Position numbers and translations under genes: made by a program. Under the pieces are notes generated by a model. It was given only the letters and a program-made list of their open reading frames with translations. It was not told the origin of the DNA and did no database searches. A stretch of 64,000 nucleotides of DNA from G965276675 sp965276675 (GTDB taxonomy: Bacteria > Acidobacteriota > Terriglobia > Terriglobales > Acidobacteriaceae): contig OZ255624.1 of the NCBI GenBank assembly GCA_965276675.1, positions 1,550,001 to 1,614,000 on the forward strand. The letters run 5' to 3'. This document shows, one piece after another, positions 16,378-24,191 of the stretch (position 1 is its first letter; each line of letters opens with the position of its first letter).

Positions 16378-16860
16378 CTAGTCGGCCCGCTTGCTGCTCG
16401 CTCGCCGGGGCTTCGGCTTGCTCTTGCCCTTGAGATTGAGCGCCACTGCAGCGCGGATGAGATCCTTCAAGGCCGCCTCATCGACCTTGTCGCTTTCGTG
16501 GATGTCGATGGCGCGCCTGACATTCCCGTCGAGGCTGGAGTTGAATAGACCTGAAGGGTCCTGCAACGCAGCTCCCCTGGCAAATGTCATCTTGACGACG
16601 TTCTTGTACGTCTCTCCCGTGCAGACGATGCCGCCGTGTGACCAGACGGGAGTTCCCGGCGATGTCGGCTTGACCCACTTCAATTCTTCGACGATCTCAG
16701 GGTCTGCCGCGTATACGATTTCGCGCACTTTCGCGAGTGTCTTCCCGCGCCAGTCTCCAAGTTCCTTGATCTTCTCGTCGATGAAGGCAGAGGCAGATTC
16801 CATCGGAACGGGCCTTTCATGGACAGATTCAACTCTCGCACCTAATTTAGCTGCGCTCAT
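16378..16860 (-). CDS. DUF1801 domain protein
   Basis: A 160-residue cytoplasmic protein of the DUF1801 family (CyaY/YdhG-like fold). The core is SASAFIDEKIKELGDWRG, AKVREIVYAADPEIVEELKWVKP, then GGIVCTGETYKNVVKMTFARGA, GLFNSSLDGNVRRAIDIHESD and the final KDLIRAAVALN helix. A Lys/Arg-rich tail (SKPKPRRASSKRAD) ends it. I chose the ATG at 16860 (MSAAKLGARVES), because the open frame above it has no plausible domain; a GGAGG lies further upstream. The role of the family is unknown. It lies alone, with about 200 bases to the sigma gene on the same strand. Confidence 0.85.
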   Translation of the reverse strand: MSAAKLGARVESVHERPVPMESASAFIDEKIKELGDWRGKTLAKVREIVYAADPEIVEELKWVKPTSPGTPVWSHGGIVCTGETYKNVVKMTFARGAALQDPSGLFNSSLDGNVRRAIDIHESDKVDEAALKDLIRAAVALNLKGKSKPKPRRASSKRAD

Positions 16861-17058
16861 CGTAACCTGCAACCTCCACAAGGATCCGACCAAACTGGTA
16901 ATGACAAACGGGTTCAATCCGCTTATCCCCGGTCGCTCATATAAAACGAGCACATGATCGCGGAGGCACTCATCGAGGCTGGATTAGCACCGGGAAGTCG
17001 GCATCTCGTCAGTGGTCTATCGCTGACGAGATGCGCGTTTCAAAGGACAGGGCCGCAC

Positions 17059-18339
17059 CTATACGGATAGGGCTGCCTTCTCCAACTGCTTCAACCTGTT
17101 CGCCAGCAATTCCTGTTCTCGCAGGTTCTTCGTCATTGCGATGGCGCGTTGGATTTCTTCACGTGCCTCAGAGAGCCTGCCCATCTTCATCAGCAGGTCT
17201 CCGCGAACGCTGGGAAAGAGATGGTAGCCGGCTAGCGCAGAGTCACCGGCGAGGGTGGCGGCTGCGTCGAGTGCGTCGAGTCCTGCTGCTGGGCCTTGGA
17301 CCATGCCGACGGCGACTGCGCGATTGAGTGCCACGATTGGAGATGGATTGATTTGCAGCAAGGCGTCGTAGAGAAGAACGATGCGGTCCCAGTCTGTCTC
17401 TTCGGCGGTGCGAGCTCGCATGTGACATGCGGCAATGGCTGCCTGCAACGCGTAGGGTTTCGCGCCACCGCCTAGTCTTTGCGCTTGTTCGAGCGCGGTC
17501 ATTCCTCGCTGGATCTGCGCGTAGTCCCACAAGGAGCGGTCCTGATCCTGCAATAAGACGGCCTCGCCGTTTTTGCCCCGACGCGCTGCGTTGCGCGATG
17601 CCTGCAACTCCATCAATGCCACAAGTGCATGAATTTCCGATTCGCCGGGGAGAAGTTGCCCCAGCATGCGCCCTAGGCGCAGCGCCTCTTCAGAGAGAGC
17701 CGCCCGCATCCATTCATCGCCCGAGGTCGCGGTGTAGCCCTCATTGAAAATCAGGTAAACCACCATGAGCACGGACTCAACCCTGCGACGCAACTCGTCC
17801 CCACTCGGCGTCTCAAAGGGGAGGTGGGCTTCCGAGAGGGTCTTCTTGGCGCGAAAGATCCGCTGTCCCATCGTCTTCTCGGGTACAAGGCAGGCGCGGG
17901 CGATCTCCGCCGTGGTGAGGCCGCAGATCAGGCGCAACGTAAGAGCGACGCGTGCTTCTACCGTGAGCACCGGATGGCACGCGGTGAAGATGAGCCGCAG
18001 AATGTCATCATCGATCACCTGATCCAGTGAGTGCTCCAAAGCATCTCCGAGCTGCTGCTGTTGCCATTCAAGTTCGCGGGCGATTTCTTCGTGCTTTTGT
18101 ACGAGCATGCGACCACGGCGCAACGAATCGATGGCGCGCCGTTTGGCCGCTGTCATCAGCCACGCGCCGGGATTTTCGGGGATGCCTTCTTCGGGCCAGA
18201 GTTCGAGCGCAGTCACCAGGGCGTCCTGGGCCAGTTCTTTTGCAATACCGATATCGTGAGTGACTCGGGCAATGGCGGCGATGAGCCGTGTGGACTCGAT
18301 CTTCCACACGGCCTCAATCGCCTTCGGCGCATCTTTCAT
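17059..18339 (-). CDS. ECF42-type sigma factor with C-terminal TPR-like domain
   Basis: A 426-residue extracytoplasmic-function sigma factor. Region 2 is near residues 15-75 (VWKIESTRLIAAIARVTHD, then AWLMTAAKRRAIDSLRR) and region 4 near 110-165 (LIFTACHPVLTVEARVALTLR, with helix-turn-helix GLTTAEIARACLVPEKTMGQ). After about residue 185 there is a long helical TPR-like domain (e.g. YALQAAIAACHMRA, ALNRAVAVGMVQGPAAGLDAL), which characterises the ECF42 group. Members of that group usually sit beside DGPF/YCII-like proteins; here a YCII protein and a reductase lie just upstream. The long C-terminal domain replaces an anti-sigma factor. Target genes are unknown. Confidence 0.9.
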   Translation of the reverse strand: MKDAPKAIEAVWKIESTRLIAAIARVTHDIGIAKELAQDALVTALELWPEEGIPENPGAWLMTAAKRRAIDSLRRGRMLVQKHEEIARELEWQQQQLGDALEHSLDQVIDDDILRLIFTACHPVLTVEARVALTLRLICGLTTAEIARACLVPEKTMGQRIFRAKKTLSEAHLPFETPSGDELRRRVESVLMVVYLIFNEGYTATSGDEWMRAALSEEALRLGRMLGQLLPGESEIHALVALMELQASRNAARRGKNGEAVLLQDQDRSLWDYAQIQRGMTALEQAQRLGGGAKPYALQAAIAACHMRARTAEETDWDRIVLLYDALLQINPSPIVALNRAVAVGMVQGPAAGLDALDAAATLAGDSALAGYHLFPSVRGDLLMKMGRLSEAREEIQRAIAMTKNLREQELLANRLKQLEKAALSV

Positions 18340-18391
18340 GCCTGCTAGATTACGGCGTTCCGGTATTCACTGACGATGTCGCGTCGTCGAA

Positions 18392-18973
18392 CTATCCGGT
18401 CTTCAATGGCCCGGCGACCTTGTAATTACTGAGGATGATGCCGGACGGCATTGCTTTCGTGCTGACGAGCTCGAAGGAGCGTGGAGGGGTTCCCTCCGCA
18501 AAGAAGCGCTTCCCCGTGCCCAACAGGACCGGATAGACGACCAGCAGGACTTCATCCGCAAGCCCATGCTCGAGCAGCGTCGATGTCAGCGTGGAGCTAC
18601 CCGAGAGGATAAGGTCCGGGCCGTCCTGCGACTTGATGCGGCGAATGCCCTCGACGATGTCCGGCCCAAGGCCCTCGAACGGTCCCCATTCAAGACTTTC
18701 CGGACGGTGGGTCGCGATGTATTTCGTCGCGGCGTTTAGGCCGTCCGCCATCGGACTGCTCGGCGCCTTTGGCCAGAAGCCCGACCAGATATCGTAGGTG
18801 CGACGGCCAAGCAGCAGATCGAAGCTCTCGCCATACGCGGCGAGGATTGCATCTCTGCCAGCGGGGGTCCGATAGGGCGCGGTCCAGTCGCTGTAGGGGA
18901 AATCGCCGTCATCGGCGGAGTGCTGGATCACGCCGTCCAGCGAGATGTGTTCCATGATTTTGAGCTTTCTCAT
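18392..18973 (-). CDS. Dihydrofolate reductase-like (RibD C-terminal) protein
   Basis: A 193-residue protein with the RibD C-terminal/DHFR fold, probably binding NADPH. Typical features are MRKLKIMEHISLDGVIQ at the start, FDLLLGRRTYDIWSGFWP near residue 50, DLILSGSSTLTSTLLEHGLAD in the middle and VLLVVYPVLLGTGKRFFAEG near the end. The substrate is unknown; most members are not true folate reductases. The start codon overlaps the YCII stop in ATGA, so the two are coupled. The sigma gene follows after 52 bases, making one operon of three. Confidence 0.88.
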   Translation of the reverse strand: MRKLKIMEHISLDGVIQHSADDGDFPYSDWTAPYRTPAGRDAILAAYGESFDLLLGRRTYDIWSGFWPKAPSSPMADGLNAATKYIATHRPESLEWGPFEGLGPDIVEGIRRIKSQDGPDLILSGSSTLTSTLLEHGLADEVLLVVYPVLLGTGKRFFAEGTPPRSFELVSTKAMPSGIILSNYKVAGPLKTG

Positions 18974-19353
18974 TGCAAGTCTCCGTGGCTAAGTGATTTT
19001 CTATTCGGACGGATTTTGAGGAACGCTCGCACCTCGACAGGAACCCGGCAGGCGACAACGGCTTTGCGTCCCCAGGCCAGCGCTTCGTCCATGTCGGCGC
19101 ACTGGAGGATCCAGAAGCCGCCGATGTGTTCCTTGGCTTCGAGGTAGGGGCCGTCGGTGATGGAGACGTTGCCGTCGGGCTGCTTGCGCAGCGATTTAGC
19201 GTGGCTTGCCGATTCCAGACCGCCTGCGAAGAACCGGGCGCCTGCGGCATCCATCTCTTCGTTGAGTGCGCCGATGTCGCGAATCATCGCTTCACCTTCC
19301 AGCGACGAGTCGTAGTTTTCGGAGTGTTGAATAGCAACTAGATATTGCGTCAT
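18970..19353 (-). CDS. YCII-related (DGPF) domain protein
   Basis: A 127-residue protein with the YCII/DGPF domain, a dimeric alpha-beta-barrel fold whose members are tied to ECF sigma factors. The core includes MTQYLVAIQHSENYD at the start, a DGPYLEAKEHIGGFWILQC stretch carrying the name-giving DGP motif, and DEALAWGRKAVVACRVPVEVRAF at the end. It is the first gene of the operon, with the reductase overlapping its 3' end and the ECF42-type sigma gene last. A sensing role for the sigma factor has been suggested for this family, but nothing here proves it. The ribosome site is AGGAGAAG just before the ATG. Confidence 0.88.
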   Translation of the reverse strand: MTQYLVAIQHSENYDSSLEGEAMIRDIGALNEEMDAAGARFFAGGLESASHAKSLRKQPDGNVSITDGPYLEAKEHIGGFWILQCADMDEALAWGRKAVVACRVPVEVRAFLKIRPNRKSLSHGDLQ

Positions 19354-19670
19354 TTCTTCTCCTGTAACAGTCCTTCAGGCGGGGCTCTCTGCCCGGCCTT
19401 CACTACGACGACGAACGGCCAGACCGGAATTCTACAAACCGTTGGGGAACTTTTATTTTTGGGAATTTTTAGTTCTGGCCGCGGCTTCAGGCAGTTCGTA
19501 GGATGCACCAGGCAGGTTTTCTCTGTTTCCAAGGAGAAGAGCTCTCCTCGCCTGCCTCCAGCCATTTCGAGAATTCCGCCATCACATCATGGCTTGCATG
19601 ATCTTGCCCGCAATCAGCCCCTGAATTTGGCGGTGCCCAGCTCGAGAATCAGTAATGATAAGTCGTCTTC
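19354..19670. other. Gene-free spacer
   Basis: Between the YCII operon start and the end of the DoxX pseudogene I see no gene or known RNA. The sequence is locally AT-rich (GGGGAACTTTTATTTTTGGG and GGAATTTTTAGTTC near 19440-19475) and could hold a promoter for the YCII operon on the minus strand and the terminator of the operon reading in from the right, but no firm element can be named. Confidence 0.4.
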
Positions 19671-20068
19671 TCAGGTGCAATCCGTTGCTTCTGACAAGCG
19701 CGTTTGGAGCCGACGGAAGAAGAAGTACGACACGCCCCAGAGAACCCCGGTTCCCACCGGCCAGCTCCACGCCTCGACCCCATCGCCGACGGCGAGGTGG
19801 GCGACCAGCGCCGAGACGAGCGTGATGGCGAAGCCGGCGTAGGCCACTCCTTGAGCCGCGCGGGGACCATGGGGACGAGCAGTGCGGCCACGCCCGCCAG
19901 CTTGGCCCACGAGAGCTCGATACGGAAATAGGCGGGGAAGCCGAGGTGGGCGAAGGCCTCGGCCACCTGGGGGAACCGCAGCTGGCCGTAGGCGGTGAAG
20001 CTCATCTGGAGCGCGAAGAGCGCCGTGGAGATCCAGAAGCCGGCGACCAGCCCCCTGGAGGCTTTCAT
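19671..20068 (-). pseudogene. DoxX-like membrane protein, frameshifted
   Basis: The reading frame starts at 20068 (MKASRGLVAGFWISTALFAL) and carries a DoxX-like protein with four helices, but near 19845 it continues only in the neighbouring frame (AYAGFAITLVSALVAHLAVG then FFFRRLQTRLSEATD, stop at 19671). The junction reads GAGTGGCCTAC where GAGTGGGCCTAC (one G more) would join the two halves as KEWAYAGFAI. One missing base therefore breaks a roughly 132-residue protein. It could be a real mutation or a sequencing error. It is the third gene of the ArsR - SRPBCC - DoxX operon and begins directly at the stop of the SRPBCC gene. Confidence 0.8.
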
Positions 20069-20494
20069 CTACACCAGCCCGCCGAGCACCCGCTCCAGGG
20101 CGCCAAGGAATTTCTGCCAGCCGTAATTTGCACCCTGATAAGCTGCCTGCTGATCGGGACGGAAGCCGGACTGCTCCATGCGAACGTGGGTGCCGCCCTC
20201 CGCTGGAGTCAACGTCCAGAGCACAACGGAGTCAAGCCCCAAAGAACTCCAGCTATAGGAGAGCCGTTTTAAGTGATCGACGACGAGCACCTCACAGTCG
20301 ATAACACCATCCCAATTCGGCATGGGTTCGGACCGGAATTGGAACTTCCGCCCGACCACCGGTTCGAAGTCATTTTTCATCAGCCATTGCGCGATGAGCG
20401 GGTTCTCGGTGAGCGCGCGCCACAGCTTTTCTGGCGGGTGCGGGAATACCTTCTCGATCACAACGGTACGAGTACTCTCTGCTGGATTACTCAT
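20069..20494 (-). CDS. SRPBCC (AHSA1-like) domain protein
   Basis: A 141-residue protein of the START-like SRPBCC superfamily, AHSA1 subgroup, which binds hydrophobic ligands or assists chaperones. The hallmark regions are VVIEKVFPHPPEKLWRALTE at the start, LIAQWLMKNDFEPVVGRKF, and the hydrophobic pocket strand WDGVIDCEVLVVDHLKRLSY, with the C-terminal helix GWQKFLGALERVL. Its ATG overlaps the stop of the ArsR gene in TAATG, and its own stop abuts the ATG of the DoxX pseudogene. ArsR-SRPBCC pairs are common; the regulator probably controls the operon in response to a ligand that is not known. Confidence 0.9.
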   Translation of the reverse strand: MSNPAESTRTVVIEKVFPHPPEKLWRALTENPLIAQWLMKNDFEPVVGRKFQFRSEPMPNWDGVIDCEVLVVDHLKRLSYSWSSLGLDSVVLWTLTPAEGGTHVRMEQSGFRPDQQAAYQGANYGWQKFLGALERVLGGLV

Positions 20495-20829
20495 TATTCC
20501 ATCCTTTCCAAAAGTGCTTCAAGACGGTCAAACCGGTCGCGCCAGAATGCACCGTAGTGACGCAGCCAGTCCACCATCGGCGCCAGCGCATCGGGCTGCG
20601 CGCGATAGTGAGTTTCGCGTCCCTCGCGGCGATGCCGTACCAGCTTTGCCCTCTTCAGCACCGTCAGGTGCTTGGAGACAGCAGGCTGGGACACGCCCGC
20701 ATAGCGAGTCAATGCGTGGACGGTCTGTTCGCCCTGCCGGGTCAACTCCTCGAAAATGGCCCTGCGAGTCGGGTCGGCAAGAGCACGGAACACGTGATTG
20801 GCATTGGCCGGCTTCACACACAGAACCAT
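20494..20829 (-). CDS. ArsR-family transcriptional regulator
   Basis: A 111-residue winged-helix repressor. I used the ATG at 20829 (MVLCVKPANANHVFRALADP), because the open frame before it has no domain similarity. The HTH is YAGVSQPAVSKHLTVLKRAKLV, preceded by the typical ADPTRRAIFEELTRQGEQTV helix and followed by the wing RHRREGRETHYRAQP. No metal-binding Cys pair of the ArsR/SmtB kind is seen in the HTH helix, so it is probably not a metal sensor. It is the first gene of the ArsR - SRPBCC - DoxX operon and likely autoregulates through its own promoter region near 20830-20870. Confidence 0.92.
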   Translation of the reverse strand: MVLCVKPANANHVFRALADPTRRAIFEELTRQGEQTVHALTRYAGVSQPAVSKHLTVLKRAKLVRHRREGRETHYRAQPDALAPMVDWLRHYGAFWRDRFDRLEALLERME

Positions 20830-21006
20830 AACCAGACGGTTATAGGTTGTCAAGAGAGACATAACGAAGGGAAAACAGGGGCCCCTCCGCTTCGTTGGCG
20901 CTTTCAGCGCCAACTCCGGTCGGGATGACAGTTTCGTGGGTAGTTATTTGAAGCCAAGACGCCTGCGGTTTTGGGTTGAGGTCTGCCGTGCAAGTGTTTT
21001 CGGGTT

Positions 21007-22221
21007 TTAGCTCCCGATAGTCTTTGCGCCAGCGATTTTGACGGGGGCAACGTCATGTTGCACGGCGTACTCGTCGAGCAGCACGGCGACCAGAACAGCC
21101 GTGGGCACGGAGACCATGGCGCCCAGGATGCCGGCGAGCTCCGCCCCTACGAGGAGCGAGACGATGACGGCGAGACCGGCGAGGTTGACGCGGCTTTGCA
21201 TGATGCGGGGCGTGAGATAGGAATTCTCGATGTTGATGTAGATGGCATAGAAGATGACCGCGCCCAGCACCCGGCCCCAAGAGTCCATGGCTGCCGCAAG
21301 CAGAACCAGGCTCATGGAGATGAGCGCGCCAATGACCGGAATCAGATTGAAGGCGCCCATCAACACGCCCAGTGCATAGGCATACCGGATGTGCAGCAGC
21401 GCAAAGACGATCGTGCTGGAGACGCCGAGGATGAGCATGAGCAGCCCCTGCCCGAGCAACCACTTGCCCATGCGCTCGTCCGCCTGGAGCAGTGCTTTAT
21501 TCAGCCGGGCGCGGTGGCGAGCAGGGAAGAAGGAGAGCATCCAGGCATAGGCGTTTTCACCTTCGAGCATGAAGTAGACGGTGAGGATGATGCCGGTGGC
21601 GATCTTGAAGGCTTTATCTGCCCAGGTGGTGGCTGAGGTGAAGATGTACGACGCAATGTTGGAGAGGTCGCTTTGCAGCCGCGCGTTCAGGGCGGTGACA
21701 TCCAGGTGAGAGGCGAAGGGCAGTTTTTTGAGCTTGCCCAGCAGCTCCGGGCCGCGCGTCGGCAGGTCCATGATGAACTGGCGCACATCGTGGATGACGG
21801 GGGGAAGCGCAAAGGCGATGAAGGCCGTGATCGAGCCGGCTACGGCCAGGATGAGTATGCCGATTGCGGCGCCCTTGCCGGGGCTCCACCTGCCGATGCG
21901 GATGCGCATGAGTCCGCGGATTACTGGCGTGAGAATGACGGCGAAGAGGGCGCTGACATAGACCAGGATAATGACGTCGAGCAGCTTGTAGGCGATCGCC
22001 AGGGCGATGGCTACTGCAAAGGCGAAGACGATCTCGCCGCGGTGGGAGGCGCCGGGCCGGGTTTTGGTAGTGGCGAGCTCTGGAGCACTGAAGAGCTCGG
22101 TGGTCTCAAAGATGTTGGGGCGCCCGGGATCGCTGGGGCGCTCAGGCACGGCGGGGTGCTTGGGGAAGTCTGTTTCTGGTGGGGTTGGGAGGTGGGGAGG
22201 GCGATCTTCGAGAGTGCTCAC
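21007..22221 (-). CDS. AI-2E family transporter (PerM-like)
   Basis: A 404-residue polytopic permease of the AI-2E/PerM family. A Pro-rich cytoplasmic N-terminus of about 60 residues precedes seven or eight hydrophobic helices. Family features are ILVYVSALFAVILTPVIRGL, the long soluble middle (FALPPVIHDVRQFIMDLP), the GQGLLMLILGVSSTIVFALL helix and IENSYLTPRIMQSRVNLAGL with GAELAGILGAMVSVP near the end. Some members export autoinducer-2 or act as Na+/H+ antiporters, but specificity cannot be read from the sequence. The start is GTG with GGAG five bases upstream. It stands alone on the minus strand; the region upstream holds a dispersed repeat. Confidence 0.9.
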   Translation of the reverse strand: MSTLEDRPPHLPTPPETDFPKHPAVPERPSDPGRPNIFETTELFSAPELATTKTRPGASHRGEIVFAFAVAIALAIAYKLLDVIILVYVSALFAVILTPVIRGLMRIRIGRWSPGKGAAIGILILAVAGSITAFIAFALPPVIHDVRQFIMDLPTRGPELLGKLKKLPFASHLDVTALNARLQSDLSNIASYIFTSATTWADKAFKIATGIILTVYFMLEGENAYAWMLSFFPARHRARLNKALLQADERMGKWLLGQGLLMLILGVSSTIVFALLHIRYAYALGVLMGAFNLIPVIGALISMSLVLLAAAMDSWGRVLGAVIFYAIYINIENSYLTPRIMQSRVNLAGLAVIVSLLVGAELAGILGAMVSVPTAVLVAVLLDEYAVQHDVAPVKIAGAKTIGS

Positions 22222-22234
22222 GTGGTCTCCCCCC

Positions 22235-22370
22235 TATCGAAAGAAGCTCTGATTCAGTCTGCGCGGCGTGATTTGCAGTCCCTCAGCGGCTAAAGCCGCA
22301 TTCCGCTGAGAGTGTTTATGGACGGGCTGAAGCCCGTCCCCTTCAAAGGCCGCATTTAATGAGAGCCTCA
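22235..22370. repeat. Dispersed repeat with GGCTAAAGCC / GGGCTGAAGCCC hairpins
   Basis: The spacer upstream of the AI-2E-type gene starts with AGTCTGCGCGGCGTGATT, matching the element near 16085. It then carries two hairpins, GCGGCTAAAGCCGC and GACGGGCTGAAGCCCGTC. The second type (GGGCTGAAGCCC) is a common intergenic repeat form in Acidobacteria. No coding function is seen. Confidence 0.65.
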
Positions 22371-22383
22371 CTGTAGATGAAGG

Positions 22384-22965
22384 TCAAGGATGAAGTGTGT
22401 TTTGGAGAAGGGGTGCGGACAGCAACTGCGTCACGGCCTCTTCCGCGGTCAGGGCATCGGTGCTGATGATCAGATGCGCGCGGTGGTACTGTGGCAGCCG
22501 CCTTCTGTAGCGTGCCGCGAGGGCGTCTGAGTTCGCAGTTAGGTCTTTGAGCAGGGGACGGACGGCGTCGCCACCCTCGCCGGCGCAGCGCGCGAGCAAG
22601 GTAGGCAGGGAGGCGTGGAGAAAGACGAGGCAGGTGTTTGGCGAGGTGCTGAGTAGATCCACGGCTTCCGGTGATTCCACGACACCGCCGCCGAGCGCTA
22701 CAACGGTGCGCTCCCGAGGCAGAACAGAGCGAAGCGTCTTCACTTCTAGTTGGCGGAAGTGAGCTTCGCCGTAAGCGGCAAAGATTTCCGGGACCGACAA
22801 GCTAGCGCGGCTCGTGATTGCGGCGTCGAGGTCGAGGAACTCCCAGCCGAGCGCGCCGGCGAGCAACTGACCAACGGTGGTCTTACCCGCGCCCATAAAG
22901 CCAGTGAGCAGGATGCGGGTATACCGGTCAGGTGGGTTACAGAGAGCCATGCCAGGGAGAGTCAT
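22384..22965 (-). CDS. aroK: Shikimate kinase
   Basis: Converts shikimate to shikimate 3-phosphate in the aromatic amino acid pathway. The 193 residues contain the P-loop ILLTGFMGAGKTTVGQLLA, the FLDLDAAIT segment carrying the substrate-contacting aspartate, AYGEAHFRQLEVKTL with the conserved Arg, the glycine motif VVALGGGVVE, and the lid region (DAVRPLLKD). Length fits the family. I kept the ATG at 22965; an ATG five codons later is possible, and neither has a clear ribosome site. It lies downstream of the sigma/anti-sigma pair on the same strand, with 40 bases between them. Confidence 0.95.
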   Translation of the reverse strand: MTLPGMALCNPPDRYTRILLTGFMGAGKTTVGQLLAGALGWEFLDLDAAITSRASLSVPEIFAAYGEAHFRQLEVKTLRSVLPRERTVVALGGGVVESPEAVDLLSTSPNTCLVFLHASLPTLLARCAGEGGDAVRPLLKDLTANSDALAARYRRRLPQYHRAHLIISTDALTAEEAVTQLLSAPLLQNTLHP

Positions 22966-23005
22966 GCCGGAGCGAAGGAAGGCAACGGCTGACCCGGCGC
23001 GCCAC

Positions 23006-23275
23006 TCATTTTTCGCCCGAGTGCAGCTTCTTCTCGCCGGTTTGCAGAGAGGATTGGATGTTCTCCCATACCGCGGGGCTGGGGTCGTGAATGGGCAGCA
23101 GAAGCTTGGCTTGCTGCGCGATATATTCCAGGTCGCTCACCAGGGCCGCGCATTGGTCGCAGCTCTTCAGGTGTTTTTGCGTGTGGAGGTCGGCTCCCGA
23201 TTCGAAAAGCTCAGGAAGCGTGTCCTGAAAATCAGCACACGTCATCGTCTGTTCCCTTAGATTGTTAGCGCTCAT
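23006..23275 (-). CDS. Zinc-finger anti-sigma factor
   Basis: A small 89-residue putative anti-sigma factor with the zinc-binding ZAS motif H-x3-C-x2-C (KHLKSCDQCAALV), a leading Cys in MTCADFQDTLP, and helical flanks. It has no membrane helix, so it is cytoplasmic. The start ATG at 23275 overlaps the sigma gene stop in ATGA, a classic sigma/anti-sigma arrangement with coupled translation; longer frames upstream are improbable. The zinc site could respond to redox stress, as in RsrA-type proteins, but that is inference. Confidence 0.88.
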   Translation of the reverse strand: MSANNLREQTMTCADFQDTLPELFESGADLHTQKHLKSCDQCAALVSDLEYIAQQAKLLLPIHDPSPAVWENIQSSLQTGEKKLHSGEK

Positions 23276-23967
23276 TGAAGGGCCTCTTTGCGCTGGTTCT
23301 GCTGCCCAGCGCGCAACAGGTCGCGCAGCTTCATACGTGCCTTGTGCAGTTGCGATTTGCTGTTGCCGATGGAGCATTCGAGCATGTCCGCTATCTCGTT
23401 ATGCTCATAGCCTTCGACGTCGTGCAGAACAAAGACCAAGCGATAGCCCGGAGGCAGGTCTTCGACCGCACGCTCCAGCGTGACGCGATCGATGGAGCCG
23501 GAGAGCATCAGATCGCGGGCTCCGATGTCCTTGCGTGGACCGTCTTCCTGCGAGGGCTCGAGAGTCTCTTCCAGCGATACCTGGGGCAGGCCTTTTTTGC
23601 GCAGGTGCATGAGCACCACATTGACGGCGAGGCGGTGCAGCCAGGTGGAGAAGGCCGAATCGCCGCGGAAGGTGCCGATCTTGCGATAGAGCTGTAGAAA
23701 GGCCTCCTGCGTCAAGTCTTCAGCTTCGGCCACGTTGCCCAGCATGCGCAAGCAGAGCGAGTAGACACGGCGCTTGTGCAGCGCGTAGAGCATCTCAAAG
23801 GATGCCCCGTCGCCTCCCTGGGCCCGCGCGATGGCTTCGGCTTCGCCGGCGATGGGAGGATTTCTCCGGAGGTGTTGGTTAGACGCTTTTTGCGGGATGG
23901 GAGGGACAGACGTCCCGGCGTCTTTATTGCCGGGGGAGAAGATTCCGTTAGTCACTGATTTCGTCAT
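23272..23967 (-). CDS. ECF RNA polymerase sigma factor (RpoE-like)
   Basis: A 231-residue ECF sigma factor. I placed the start at ATG 23967 (MTKSVTNGIFSPGN) because the upstream frame has no protein-like features. Region 2 begins at about residue 57 (SFEMLYALHKRRVYSLCLRM, GNVAEAEDLTQEAFLQLYRK, STWLHRLAVNVVLMHLRKKG). Region 4 is ERAVEDLPPGYRLVFVLHDV, with the HTH in EGYEHNEIADMLECSIGNSK. The first 50 residues are an unusual Pro-rich extension. It is translationally coupled to the zinc anti-sigma gene (ATGA overlap). Targets cannot be inferred. Confidence 0.95.
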   Translation of the reverse strand: MTKSVTNGIFSPGNKDAGTSVPPIPQKASNQHLRRNPPIAGEAEAIARAQGGDGASFEMLYALHKRRVYSLCLRMLGNVAEAEDLTQEAFLQLYRKIGTFRGDSAFSTWLHRLAVNVVLMHLRKKGLPQVSLEETLEPSQEDGPRKDIGARDLMLSGSIDRVTLERAVEDLPPGYRLVFVLHDVEGYEHNEIADMLECSIGNSKSQLHKARMKLRDLLRAGQQNQRKEALQ

Positions 23968-24191
23968 GCTCTTCTTCTTGGTCTTGTCTGGGGCGCAGTT
24001 GTCATGCTGGGGCTGGTGTGAATCAAGGCTTAACCAAGGATAATACCGGTCGGACGCGCGCTGGGGTGAATCGGTTGCTTTGAGGCTCCACCACAGAGAG
24101 ACAGAGGACACAGAGGAAACAGAGATACAACTCACCGCAAAGTACGCCAGGTACGCAAACCAGGTACGCAAAGCTGATACGGAGTAGATTT

